61,779 nt of DNA from JAYZBC01 sp036339375 (GTDB taxonomy: Bacteria; Pseudomonadota; Alphaproteobacteria; MPNO01; UBA2964): NCBI GenBank assembly GCA_036339375.1, contig JAYZBC010000036.1:1-61779 (forward strand), written 5' to 3'. The position numbers were made by a program, and so were the translations under genes. Each line of letters starts with the position of its first letter. Position 1 is the first letter of the stretch. Under the pieces are notes generated by a model. That model was given only the letters and a program-made list of their open reading frames with translations. It was not told the origin of the DNA and ran no database searches. Shown piece by piece: positions 53,064 to 61,321 of this stretch.

Positions 53064-54745
53064 TGGATCAAAATTCGCAAAAGGTTGATCCCGTAACGGT
53101 CCAGGTTATTCGCAACAAGGTTTCAAGTCTCGTCGATGAGATGCATTACCACTTTTATCGCTCTGGCTATTCCACAATTATCAGAGAATCACGCGATTTT
53201 AGCTGCGTGATACTTGATCGTAGAGGCCGTCTAATTATTCCCCCACCCATGTTCTTTCACGGGATAGCTTACCGCCGTTTTGTGGAAAGCATGGATAAAC
53301 TGTATCAAAAAAATGAAATTATGGATGGTGACGTTTTTGTTTCAAATCATCCCTACGAAGCCGGTATGCCACACGTTTCCGATATGGGTTTTGTCGCGCC
53401 AATTTTTTCTGGTGAAAAGTTAATAGGATATTCAGCCTCAATTGCACATAAAGCTGATATAGGTGGCACAAACCCTGGGAGTACTTCGGCCAATTCGACA
53501 GAGATCTACCATGAAGGGCTTCTGTTACCACCAATCAAGTTTCATAGAGAAGGCAATCCTGATCCTGATATTGAAAGGGTAATTCTTGGGAATAGCCGGC
53601 ACCCTGACCTTGTACGCGGGGATATCCATGCCCAAGTAGCGGCTACTAATATGGGTGTAATCAGAATGAAGGAAAATGCCGCTAGGTTCGGTGCTGATAC
53701 CATCATAGCTGCTTTTGATGCCATTCTCAGCGGAGCGGCGGCGGAACTAAGACAGGCAATTGCCGGCTTACCTGATGGGGTATCTTCTGCCGAGGGATAT
53801 ATGGATGATGACGGTATAGATAGAGATTTACCCGTTAAATTTGCAGTGACCATAACCATTGATGGAGATCGGGCGATTTTTGACTATACCGATAGTGGCC
53901 CCCAGGCAAAGGGCCCTGTCAATTTGCGTCCACCAATGGTAGAGGCCTGCACTTTTTATTGTTTAGTAGGCGCACTAGGTCCTCACGATTTACATTATAA
54001 CGGTGGAATGGGAGATGTTGTTGAACTTAAGTTCGCACCAAATACAGTCACTAATGCAACTCCCCCGGCACCAGTTTCGTCCTACCAAAAGTCTAACTTA
54101 AGGCTAGTGGACGTTATTCTAGACGCAATGTCTAAGTTTGCACCAAAACGAGCAATTGCGGGTTCGGGTTCGTCGGGTTCTTTGCTGATTTCTTGGTTGG
54201 GAGGGGGTCGTGAAGGTCATTCAACAATGCAGTATGAAATTATGGGATCCGCGTATGGTGGGGGTTATGGACACGATGGTTGCTCGGCGACAGCAACCCA
54301 TCTTTCCAATTTAAATATAACCCCCATAGAAATTCTGGAATCTGAATACCCTTGTCGCATAACAGAAATGTCCATGATTGCAGACTCCGCAGGAGCTGGT
54401 GAATTTCGGGGAGGCAATGTATTCCGGAGGCGGTACGAACTACTGCAGGACGCTATTGTTGTTCGCCGTTACGAACGTGCAAAATTTCCTGCTAATGGGG
54501 TAAAAAGTGGAAAAGATGGAAAGCCGAGTCGTTTTGTGAAAGTCGGCCATAATGGAGGAGAAATAGAGCTAGAAGCAGCAGGAAAGTTTGAAAAGAAAGC
54601 TGGAGAAAGTTTTTATTTGGAAAAAGCAGGTGGTGGTGGTTTTGGAGACCCAAAAAACCGAGATCCCGAAGCTATACGCCGGGATATTGCTGAGGGGTAT
54701 GTTACCCTGGAAGGGGCAAGGTTGAATTACGGGTTTAAAGAATAA
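53063..54745 (+). CDS. Hydantoinase/oxoprolinase B subunit (HyuB family)
   Basis: This is the 560-residue partner of HyuA. It opens with DPVTVQVIRNKVSSLVDEMH and the family's ESRDFSCVILD, then FVSNHPYEAGMPHVSDMG, where the metal-binding DP/H residues lie. Later come GPVNLRPPMVEA and the glycine-rich KAGGGGFGDPKNRDPEAI tail. I chose ATG at 53063, overlapping the hyuA stop as TGATG; a GTG one codon earlier is also in frame. A strong terminator follows directly. Confidence 0.88.
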   Translation: MDQNSQKVDPVTVQVIRNKVSSLVDEMHYHFYRSGYSTIIRESRDFSCVILDRRGRLIIPPPMFFHGIAYRRFVESMDKLYQKNEIMDGDVFVSNHPYEAGMPHVSDMGFVAPIFSGEKLIGYSASIAHKADIGGTNPGSTSANSTEIYHEGLLLPPIKFHREGNPDPDIERVILGNSRHPDLVRGDIHAQVAATNMGVIRMKENAARFGADTIIAAFDAILSGAAAELRQAIAGLPDGVSSAEGYMDDDGIDRDLPVKFAVTITIDGDRAIFDYTDSGPQAKGPVNLRPPMVEACTFYCLVGALGPHDLHYNGGMGDVVELKFAPNTVTNATPPAPVSSYQKSNLRLVDVILDAMSKFAPKRAIAGSGSSGSLLISWLGGGREGHSTMQYEIMGSAYGGGYGHDGCSATATHLSNLNITPIEILESEYPCRITEMSMIADSAGAGEFRGGNVFRRRYELLQDAIVVRRYERAKFPANGVKSGKDGKPSRFVKVGHNGGEIELEAAGKFEKKAGESFYLEKAGGGGFGDPKNRDPEAIRRDIAEGYVTLEGARLNYGFKE

Positions 54746-54748
54746 AAA

Positions 54749-54774
54749 AAAGGCCGGAATTTTCCGGCCTTTTA
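54749..54774. terminator. Bidirectional intrinsic terminator between hyuB and the Bug-type gene
   Basis: A perfect AGGCCGGAA/TTCCGGCCT stem with a two-base loop is flanked by an A8 tract on the left and TTTT on the right. It can therefore terminate the rightward hyu operon and the leftward neighbour, whose stop is only about 20 bp away. Confidence 0.85.
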
Positions 54775-54794
54775 TGTCGAATTTTAATGATAAT

Positions 54795-55835
54795 TTATTT
54801 CTTTTTTGGAAATATCAGAGCTCGTGCCCGTTTAACCGTAGCAGTCGGAGTGCTCATTAAATCATTTACAATCTGTTGAATTTCTGCGCCCCTAATTGGG
54901 TTTGATTGTAAACCGCGTTTAAGTGCATCTGCAATGAACACCTTATCTTGATTAATTGTCCAAAAAGCTGCTCGAAGAGGTTTGACGAGTGCTTTGTTTA
55001 TACCCGGGGGTAGAACCAAGCCGCGCCCCAGTATAGCTGCCGATGCGAGCATCGCGGCAACATCCTTGTCTTCTTTATTTTTTAGCAAGCTCCTAATCAT
55101 TGGAACATGCTCAATTCCTTTTTGCGGTTTAAAACCACTCTGAACCAGCGGGACTGCAAAGGATTTATCGCCACCCTTGAACCAGTGTGGTTTGCCCGAA
55201 ATCCATGCGGTCCAGCCCAGTGCAACGCCCCCGGCTTCATTTATTGCCATTGTATGCTGCATTTTTCGTGAACCTTTATACCCAGCAACAACTTTAAGTT
55301 TAGTGCCAAAGAGTGCATTCAACATAGTGGGGACTAAAAACGTTGGCGAACCTTTACCGCTGGATGCCATTATCACTTGTTTCTTTTTTAAACCCGCTAA
55401 CGTTGTTACGCCCGTATCGCGTCGGACCACTACCGTTGTGTTTTGACCAAAGACACGTCCAAGCCAGGTAAACTCCTTTGTCTTGAATTTGACTTTTTTG
55501 GGTCGCAAAAGGGCAGACACAATAGTCATTTCGGGCGGCATTAAAAGGTGCATACCCCTTTTGGGCGCGACATTATAAAAAAAGTTTGTTGCCTTAAGCC
55601 CTCCGGCACCCGGCATGTGTTTTACTACCAAGTTCGGATTTCCCGGAATAACTCTCCCTAAATGTCTCCCCAGCAAAAGGGACGTTCGGCCATAAGTACC
55701 ACCAGCTCCATAACCTACAAGGATTTCTACTGTTTGGTCTTTATAATGTTTGGCTAAGTCAAAAGCGTTAACTGCGGTGTTGCTTATTCCGAGCAGCCCC
55801 AAGGCAGCAATTCCACTAATTAGTATTTTTTTCAT
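54795..55835 (-). CDS. Bug/TctC-family periplasmic solute-binding protein
   Basis: This 346-residue secreted binding protein is of the tripartite tricarboxylate transporter (TctC/Bug) family. It has a Sec signal peptide (MKKILISGIAALGLLG, likely cut after VNA at 24), then VEILVGYGAGGTYGRTSLLLG, the glycine-rich VKHMPGAGGLKATNFFYN, which corresponds to the ligand-carboxylate-binding loop, and the later ASSGKGSPTF. No TctA or TctB membrane subunits are in the window, as is common for orphan Bug receptors. The ligand is probably a carboxylate. It shares a terminator with the hyu operon. Confidence 0.82.
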   Translation of the reverse strand: MKKILISGIAALGLLGISNTAVNAFDLAKHYKDQTVEILVGYGAGGTYGRTSLLLGRHLGRVIPGNPNLVVKHMPGAGGLKATNFFYNVAPKRGMHLLMPPEMTIVSALLRPKKVKFKTKEFTWLGRVFGQNTTVVVRRDTGVTTLAGLKKKQVIMASSGKGSPTFLVPTMLNALFGTKLKVVAGYKGSRKMQHTMAINEAGGVALGWTAWISGKPHWFKGGDKSFAVPLVQSGFKPQKGIEHVPMIRSLLKNKEDKDVAAMLASAAILGRGLVLPPGINKALVKPLRAAFWTINQDKVFIADALKRGLQSNPIRGAEIQQIVNDLMSTPTATVKRARALIFPKKK

Positions 55836-55939
55836 TAATTTCTCCCTTTTTGAAAGGTGTCCAAAGTTTATTATTTAACGAATTAAAAGTGATAAACCTA
55901 CACTACTTACAATAATTGTTACATTAAATACAGCTAGAA

Positions 55940-56989
55940 CTAATTTAGAGCGTAAAGCCTTTTAGCATTATCACCCAAAATCTTATTGGCCGATAATTCT
56001 GTTACTTTGCCGTCGGTACGTAATTTACGCAATGCCTCAATTTCTGTAGAGGTATCGCTATGACCGTAATCTGTTCCCACAACAATATTATTATCCCCAA
56101 CAGAATCCAAAATATAGTCCAAATCATCAGTGACCTGGCAAGCTATATAAATGTTGTTTTCTTCAAGGGGATTTTTCCACATTTCTTTACCCTTGCGGTC
56201 AAGCCTGAGTTCCAGGTCGTTAAGAGCGTAGGGAACCCATTGAGCGCTCAGTTCAACAAAACCCCAACGGACTTTAGGGAATTGTTGCGGAATGTCATTC
56301 CATAATAAATCATGAAAACTACCCACACCCGTTAATTTGAAACGGTTGAACCCGGGATCCATTCGGAATGCTTCATGAACGGCAAAGCTGGCAATCCCAG
56401 AATGCAAGCAAATAGGCAAGTCGAATTCTGATGCCATTTCATAAAGCGGGAAAAAATATGGGTCTGAAGCAAGACGCTCCGCTTCTAGTGCGCGGACGAA
56501 GATGCCACAAGCCCCATTTTCTTTGCCAAACTTAATTTCTTCTCGGACTTTATCCATCGCGAGGAGCGGTGGGCACACAACCCACCGTAACTCAGAGGGT
56601 GCCTGTCTATTAATTTCACCAAGCCAGCGGTTATAGCCTTTACATAAGGCATAATCGATTTCTGGGTTCACGGTAAGTGGCCGTAAAAAAAGTGTGGGAT
56701 AGAGAACTTGTACGTCAATATTGAGTTCTCTCATATGATCGAGCCTAGCCTGTACATCACTCATCTCGCGTGATTCTATTGCAGTATCAAGACCAACATT
56801 GAATTGCTTATTGTGTATTCGGCCATCGACGACCCAAAATTCTTTCAATACATTACCGCTCGTACCGAAGCTCTCTTCGCCTGTACTCTGGGTTACTACC
56901 ATTGGGGTATGGTTTTTGTGCTCCCGGTCCATGTGCTCCCAAGTAAGTGGTGTTTCAAGCACATGTGCATCAGAGTCAATTGTCACCAT
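55940..56989 (-). CDS. Amidohydrolase-2 family protein (metal-dependent barrel hydrolase/decarboxylase)
   Basis: This 349-residue protein has the amidohydrolase-2 fold (PF04909 type), which includes ACMS decarboxylase-like, gamma-resorcylate decarboxylase-like and lactone-hydrolysing enzymes. The first metal motif DxH is DSDAH (5-9). Other landmarks are LYPTLFLRPL, ICLHSGIAS, GFVELSAQWVPY and the late catalytic aspartate in IVVGTDYGHSD. It is not closely similar to LigI or LigJ in this window. It lies 104 bp upstream of the Bug gene on the same strand. Reaction unknown. Confidence 0.8.
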   Translation of the reverse strand: MVTIDSDAHVLETPLTWEHMDREHKNHTPMVVTQSTGEESFGTSGNVLKEFWVVDGRIHNKQFNVGLDTAIESREMSDVQARLDHMRELNIDVQVLYPTLFLRPLTVNPEIDYALCKGYNRWLGEINRQAPSELRWVVCPPLLAMDKVREEIKFGKENGACGIFVRALEAERLASDPYFFPLYEMASEFDLPICLHSGIASFAVHEAFRMDPGFNRFKLTGVGSFHDLLWNDIPQQFPKVRWGFVELSAQWVPYALNDLELRLDRKGKEMWKNPLEENNIYIACQVTDDLDYILDSVGDNNIVVGTDYGHSDTSTEIEALRKLRTDGKVTELSANKILGDNAKRLYALN

Positions 56990-57252
56990 ATTTTTTCTCC
57001 ATCGGTCTTAAACAATTAGCTTTGATTTAATTCAAAGCAATCATACTCATTTTTCATTAAGATCCAAGATAAGCTATAGAATTGATACAAAATTCGGGAG
57101 CCGTCTAAAATAACTGTAAAAGATTAAATTGCACAAAAAATCCCGAGACTTACTTTAAAAAAATATTTCTGTAGGAGAAATTTGTCACAGTTTTTAAAAA
57201 CCCTTTAAAATCAATTTGGATCATTTATGCCTGCCTTTATTATAAACCGCAA

Positions 57253-57327
57253 TGGTGGGCGCGGCTGGGATTGAACCAGCGACCTCTCCGGTGTGAACGG
57301 AACGCTCTCCCGCTGAGCTACGCACCC
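57253..57327 (-). tRNA. tRNA-Val (anticodon CAC), with encoded CCA
   Basis: The reverse strand folds into a full cloverleaf: acceptor GGGTGCG/CGCGCCC, D-stem GCTC/GAGC, anticodon stem TTCCG/CGGAG with loop TTCACAC (anticodon CAC, reads GTG), T-stem GCTGG/CCAGC with TTCAATC, discriminator A and genomic CCA. The fold is regular, 75 nt including CCA. The flanks (56990-57252 and 57328-57518) hold no other gene. Confidence 0.95.
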
Positions 57328-57353
57328 ATAAAAGGAAATTCGCGAGCGTCGCA

Positions 57354-57381
57354 TTTACATTCTACGCCCCATCTAAGTCAA
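57354..57381 (-). promoter_or_regulatory. Candidate promoter of tRNA-Val
   Basis: On the minus strand TTGACT (57381-57376), a 16-bp spacer and TGTAAA (57359-57354) lie about 27 bp before the tRNA 5' end, a normal distance for a tRNA gene. Confidence 0.45.
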
Positions 57382-57518
57382 GTTTTCCATATATAAAAAT
57401 CGGATTAGGATAAGGTGGTGATTTTGTGTGATTTAAATCTAATTATCTTTTAGTGGAAATTATAATTTTTTTCATATAATTGTCTTTTCTAAGGATGGGG
57501 CGTTAGGAGCCTCGATAA

Positions 57519-58883
57519 ATGAAAAAAATAAAAACCGCATTTGTTGTTTTAGCAGCAGGCCTTGGAACGCGTATGAAGTCAAACCTTCCAAAGGTTTTGC
57601 ATCCTGTGGCTGGCCGCCCACTGATTGGTTATATATTGGATAGACTGAAAAAGTTTGAATCCGAACAAACCCTCGTGATTGTACCTCCGGATGTACCCAA
57701 TATTGTGAATTATATAACGCCGATCAAAACGGTGGAACAAAAAGCACCCTTAGGAACAGGACACGCATTATTAGCAGCGCGCGACAATCTTGCAGGTTTT
57801 GATGGTGATGTCCTCGTGGTTTTTGGTGATACACCCTTGTTAACCAGAAAAACTATAGAGTCCTTATTAATTGCGCGTCGACAAAAAATTGATCCTGCCG
57901 TAGTTGTCCTCGGGTTTCGGCCAAGTAATCCGGGACAATATGGAAGATTAGTTTTAGATAGTGATGGCGCACTAGAAAAAATAGTGGAATTTAGTGAGGC
58001 CAGTGACGCTCAAAAGGAACTAAACCTCTGTAATGCCGGGATCATGGCTTTTGATGGCAAGCGTTTAATTTCCCTATTGGATGCACTTAATAATGATAAT
58101 TCCAAGGAAGAATATTTTTTAACAGATATTGTAGGTATAGCTCTCCAAAAGAATTGGGTTTGTTCCTATGTAGAAACCGAAAACCCTTGGGAAGTGATGG
58201 GTGTGAATACACAGGGAGAATTAGCGGAAATTGAAGCAGAAATTCAACGTAAATTGCGAAAGAAAGCTATGGATGAGGGGGTCTCACTTACTGACCCCGA
58301 AACTGTTTGGTTTTGCTACGACACTAAAATCGGTAAAAATGTTACAATCGGACAAAACGTAGTTTTCGGATTAGGGGTAACAATTGGTGATAACGTAGAA
58401 ATAAAAGCGTTTAGCCATTTGGAAGGCGCCGTGGTTGCAGATAAAGCAATAATAGGGCCATTTGCACGATTGCGACCTGGAACCGTTATTGGAAAAAAAG
58501 TTCGTGTCGGAAATTTTGTAGAAATAAAAGCTGCAAGACTAGAAGAAGGAGTTAAGGCCAGTCACTTATCTTATATTGGAGACAGCCGTGTTGGGTCGGA
58601 TACCAATATTGGTGCGGGAGTTGTCACGTGTAATTATGATGGGTTTAACAAACATATCACTGAAATCGGTAAGGATGTTTTTATTGGTACAAATACGGCC
58701 CTTATTGCCCCTGTAAAAATTGGAAAGGGAGCTTTTATTGCAGCGGGTTCAGTGATTTCCAAAGACGTAAAAGAAAATTCCCTAGCTATGAGCCGTGCCC
58801 CCCAAAAAGAAAATGTTGGCTGGGCTCTTAAGTATCGAATGCGTAATTTTGAAAAAACAAAAGATACTCAGAAGAAAGCCTGA
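57519..58883 (+). CDS. glmU: Bifunctional GlcNAc-1-phosphate uridyltransferase/glucosamine-1-phosphate acetyltransferase GlmU
   Basis: GlmU makes UDP-N-acetylglucosamine for peptidoglycan and lipopolysaccharide. The 454-residue chain has the nucleotidyltransferase domain (LAAGLGTRMKSNLPKVLHPV near residue 12; GDTPLLT near 107) and the C-terminal left-handed beta-helix with hexapeptide repeats (IGKNVTIGQNVVFG, LRPGTVIGKKVRVGNFVEIK, SYIGDS and NYDGFNKH). AGGAG is nine bases before ATG. glmS follows after four bases, a conserved alphaproteobacterial pair. Confidence 0.96.
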   Translation: MKKIKTAFVVLAAGLGTRMKSNLPKVLHPVAGRPLIGYILDRLKKFESEQTLVIVPPDVPNIVNYITPIKTVEQKAPLGTGHALLAARDNLAGFDGDVLVVFGDTPLLTRKTIESLLIARRQKIDPAVVVLGFRPSNPGQYGRLVLDSDGALEKIVEFSEASDAQKELNLCNAGIMAFDGKRLISLLDALNNDNSKEEYFLTDIVGIALQKNWVCSYVETENPWEVMGVNTQGELAEIEAEIQRKLRKKAMDEGVSLTDPETVWFCYDTKIGKNVTIGQNVVFGLGVTIGDNVEIKAFSHLEGAVVADKAIIGPFARLRPGTVIGKKVRVGNFVEIKAARLEEGVKASHLSYIGDSRVGSDTNIGAGVVTCNYDGFNKHITEIGKDVFIGTNTALIAPVKIGKGAFIAAGSVISKDVKENSLAMSRAPQKENVGWALKYRMRNFEKTKDTQKKA

Positions 58884-58887
58884 GTTA

Positions 58888-60711
58888 ATGTGTGGAATAA
58901 TTGGTATCATTGGGAAAGAAGAAGTATCTCGACCTCTTTTAGAAGGGCTAAAGAGGTTGGAGTATCGAGGCTACGACTCTGCCGGCATTGCAACAATCGA
59001 AAATGGAAAAATAAGTCGCCGTAGAGCGGAAGGAAAAATTGTCTGTCTCGAAACCCTCATTTCTAAAAATCCCGTTGGGGGAACAATTGGGATAGGTCAC
59101 ACCCGTTGGGCTACACACGGTGTCCCAAACGAGCAAAATGCACACCCTCATGGAGACCAACGGGTTGTTTTGGTGCATAATGGTATTATCGAGAACTTCC
59201 AGGAACTCCGCGATCAACTTGAAAACAAAGGGCATCTGTTCGAAACAGATACTGACACAGAAACGGTTGTACATTTGATCAGTGGGTATTTGGCTAAAGG
59301 CCAAACTCCTCAGGAATCGGTTTCAAATTCCCTTAGTCTCTTAAAAGGAGCATTTGCTTTGGCAGTTCTTTTTGCGGGTGAAGATGGGTTGATAATCGGG
59401 GCAAGAAGAGGAAGCCCCTTGGCGATCGGATACGGTGATGGGGAAATGTTTTTGGGATCAGACGCTATGGCGTTGGCGCCCTTAACTCAGCGTATTTGCT
59501 ATTTGGAAGAGGGTGATTGGGCTGAAATAACCAAAGAAGGTGCAAAAATCCATGATATAAATGGGCAAACAAAAAAAAGAAAAATTAGAGAGACCTCGGT
59601 TTCCGGCGCTGTTTCGGGCAAGGGCAACTATCCCCATTTCATGCTAAAAGAGATTCACGAACAACCCGCAGTGATAGGTGACACTCTTCAGGCTTGTCTG
59701 AATGCACGCAGCCAAGCGGTCAATTTTCCCCAGTTACCATTTGATTTGAGCCAAGTATCTCGTGTTACTTTGATTGCTTGTGGTACATCTTATCATGCTG
59801 CCCTCGTTGCAAAGTATTGGTTTGAAAAATTTTCTAGAGTTTCGGTTGATTGTGATATCGCTTCCGAATTTAGATATCGTGCACAGAATTTGCAGCCTGG
59901 TGGCCTCTCAATTTTTATTTCCCAATCGGGAGAAACCGCTGATACATTAGCCGCTCTTCGTTCTACGAAGGAACTAAATCAACCCACGCTGGCTATAGTT
60001 AATGTAGGGGAAAGTTCTTTGGCTCGAGAAGCTGATGCTTTTCTTTTGACCCATGCTGGACCGGAGATTGGAGTAGCCTCAACAAAAGCATTTACAACCC
60101 AGTTGACAGTTTTGGCATGCCTCACAATCTTTTTTGCAACCCAACGTCGTGTTTTGGAACCAAAAACAGCGATAAAATTATGTCAGGCGTTGATGGAGGT
60201 GCCGTCGCGCGCAAATGACATATTATTTCATGATGCATCGATAGCATCATTGGCCCAAGAAGTCGCAAGGGCTAGCGATGTTCTTTACCTTGGAAGGGGC
60301 ACAGGGTATCCGATAGCTTTAGAGGGAGCACTTAAATTAAAAGAAATTAGTTATATACATGCAGAAGGGTATGCTGCAGGTGAAATGAAACACGGCCCGA
60401 TTGCACTGATAGATAATAATGTACCCGTTATCGTTATAGCCCCGTCGGACGAGCTTTTTGAAAAAACAGCAAATAACATGAGGGAGGTAATCGCGCGTGG
60501 CGGTAGAGTGATCTTTCTTTCTGACCTGCACGGCATGAAAAAATTGGGTAATTTGGCTGCCGCTAGAATTGAACTGCCGATAGTCAATTCTTTTGTGGCC
60601 CCAGTTCTTTATACAATACCTGTGCAATTGATTGCATATCATGCTGCTGTGATCAAAGGGACTGACGTTGACCAACCACGAAATTTAGCTAAAAGTGTCA
60701 CGGTGGAGTAA
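58888..60711 (+). CDS. glmS: Glutamine-fructose-6-phosphate aminotransferase GlmS
   Basis: GlmS makes glucosamine-6-phosphate from fructose-6-phosphate and glutamine. The 607-residue chain starts MCGIIG, so C2 becomes the N-terminal nucleophile; a longer frame upstream is rejected for this reason. The glutaminase domain (GYDSAGIA, GHTRWATHG) is followed by two SIS domains (CGTSYHAALVAKYWFE, SQSGETADTLAALR, LGRGTGYPIALEGALKLKE) and the conserved tail PRNLAKSVTVE. That tail is the sequence recognised by Tn7-type target selectors in other bacteria. Confidence 0.97.
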   Translation: MCGIIGIIGKEEVSRPLLEGLKRLEYRGYDSAGIATIENGKISRRRAEGKIVCLETLISKNPVGGTIGIGHTRWATHGVPNEQNAHPHGDQRVVLVHNGIIENFQELRDQLENKGHLFETDTDTETVVHLISGYLAKGQTPQESVSNSLSLLKGAFALAVLFAGEDGLIIGARRGSPLAIGYGDGEMFLGSDAMALAPLTQRICYLEEGDWAEITKEGAKIHDINGQTKKRKIRETSVSGAVSGKGNYPHFMLKEIHEQPAVIGDTLQACLNARSQAVNFPQLPFDLSQVSRVTLIACGTSYHAALVAKYWFEKFSRVSVDCDIASEFRYRAQNLQPGGLSIFISQSGETADTLAALRSTKELNQPTLAIVNVGESSLAREADAFLLTHAGPEIGVASTKAFTTQLTVLACLTIFFATQRRVLEPKTAIKLCQALMEVPSRANDILFHDASIASLAQEVARASDVLYLGRGTGYPIALEGALKLKEISYIHAEGYAAGEMKHGPIALIDNNVPVIVIAPSDELFEKTANNMREVIARGGRVIFLSDLHGMKKLGNLAAARIELPIVNSFVAPVLYTIPVQLIAYHAAVIKGTDVDQPRNLAKSVTVE

Positions 60712-60716
60712 GTTTA

Positions 60717-61073
60717 AAAGTATGCATTAACGAACCCGACCCAGACCCCATCGCCGCATTCCTCTGTTTCACCGTTACAATCCGAACTGCTGGTCTCAGC
60801 GTTCCCCCATATTCCGACTATCAGCAATTCCTCCACGATAAGATTACCGAACTGCGTGAGCAGGGTTGGGAATATAAGCAAATTGCGGAGTGGTTAAGGG
60901 AGAATGGATATAAGACGACCAGAGGTAAGAGGTTCTATGGCAACCACGTTCATTCGATATTAAAGCGGATGAGACAGAGACAGGAACGGATCAGAAATAA
61001 GCATCCGCTGGTATATGGACCGCTGAGTATCAAACTGGTGGATCACACCAAAAGTTTTCAAGCGAAGGGATAA
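60717..61073 (+). pseudogene. 5'-truncated helix-turn-helix/recombinase-like fragment after glmS
   Basis: An open frame without any ATG, GTG or TTG near its beginning runs from just after glmS to a TAA at 61071. Its C-terminal part reads LREQGWEYKQIAEWLRENG, then YKTTRGKRFYGNHVHSILKR. This is the fold-and-motif style of serine-recombinase tails and related DNA-binding domains (paired helices plus a TxRGxxF wing). The codon choice (CTG, CGT, GAG, CAG rich) differs from the AT-rich neighbours. The lack of a start codon and the sudden beginning next to glmS suggest a relic of an inserted element. Confidence 0.5.
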
Positions 61074-61142
61074 ATACTTAATGTTCAGTTTCAAATTCTT
61101 CTTTGAGTAAATCCAGTTTTGTGTTACAAACCCTCCAGCGCC

Positions 61143-61160
61143 GATTTGAAGCTCAGCTTG
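61143..61160 (+). repeat. Imperfect 18-bp direct repeat, copy 1
   Basis: GATTTGAAGCTCAGCTTG matches copy 2 at 16 of 18 positions. The copies lie 114 bp apart on the same strand and flank the hairpin-rich stretch. Confidence 0.6.
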
Positions 61161-61164
61161 CGGG

Positions 61165-61236
61165 CGCTAAAAAAATGCAGCTAAAAAAAGCGCACGGGTC
61201 ACCCGGCGAAAGCTGCGGTGGCTTTTTTAATGGGTT
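61165..61236. terminator. Hairpin-rich stretch with A/T tracts, possible terminator
   Basis: Between the direct repeats, AAAAAAGC pairs with GCTTTTTT and encloses GCA/TGC and CGGG-TCA-CCCG. GCAGCT/AGCTGC is an alternative longer pairing. The T6 tract at the right end fits a rightward terminator and the A7 tracts fit a leftward one. The fold is imperfect, so its role is uncertain. Confidence 0.35.
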
Positions 61237-61256
61237 GATCCACCTCAAGGATCGGG

Positions 61257-61274
61257 GATTTGAATTTCAGCTTG
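61257..61274 (+). repeat. Imperfect 18-bp direct repeat, copy 2
   Basis: GATTTGAATTTCAGCTTG, differing from copy 1 at two positions, ends 47 bp before the peroxiredoxin start. Confidence 0.6.
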
Positions 61275-61321
61275 TGCCCCCGGACATAACGTTCAAAGCA
61301 CTAAAGAGGGAGAACTATGAC

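Noticed and set aside
50970..54745. Acetone carboxylase
   Set aside because: The subunits are of the HyuA/HyuB family, but no gamma subunit gene is present, so hydantoinase/oxoprolinase is the safer name.
61165..61236. A riboswitch upstream of the peroxiredoxin gene
   Set aside because: The stems do not match any known riboswitch core that I can recognise; a terminator-like or element-derived structure explains the A/T tracts better.
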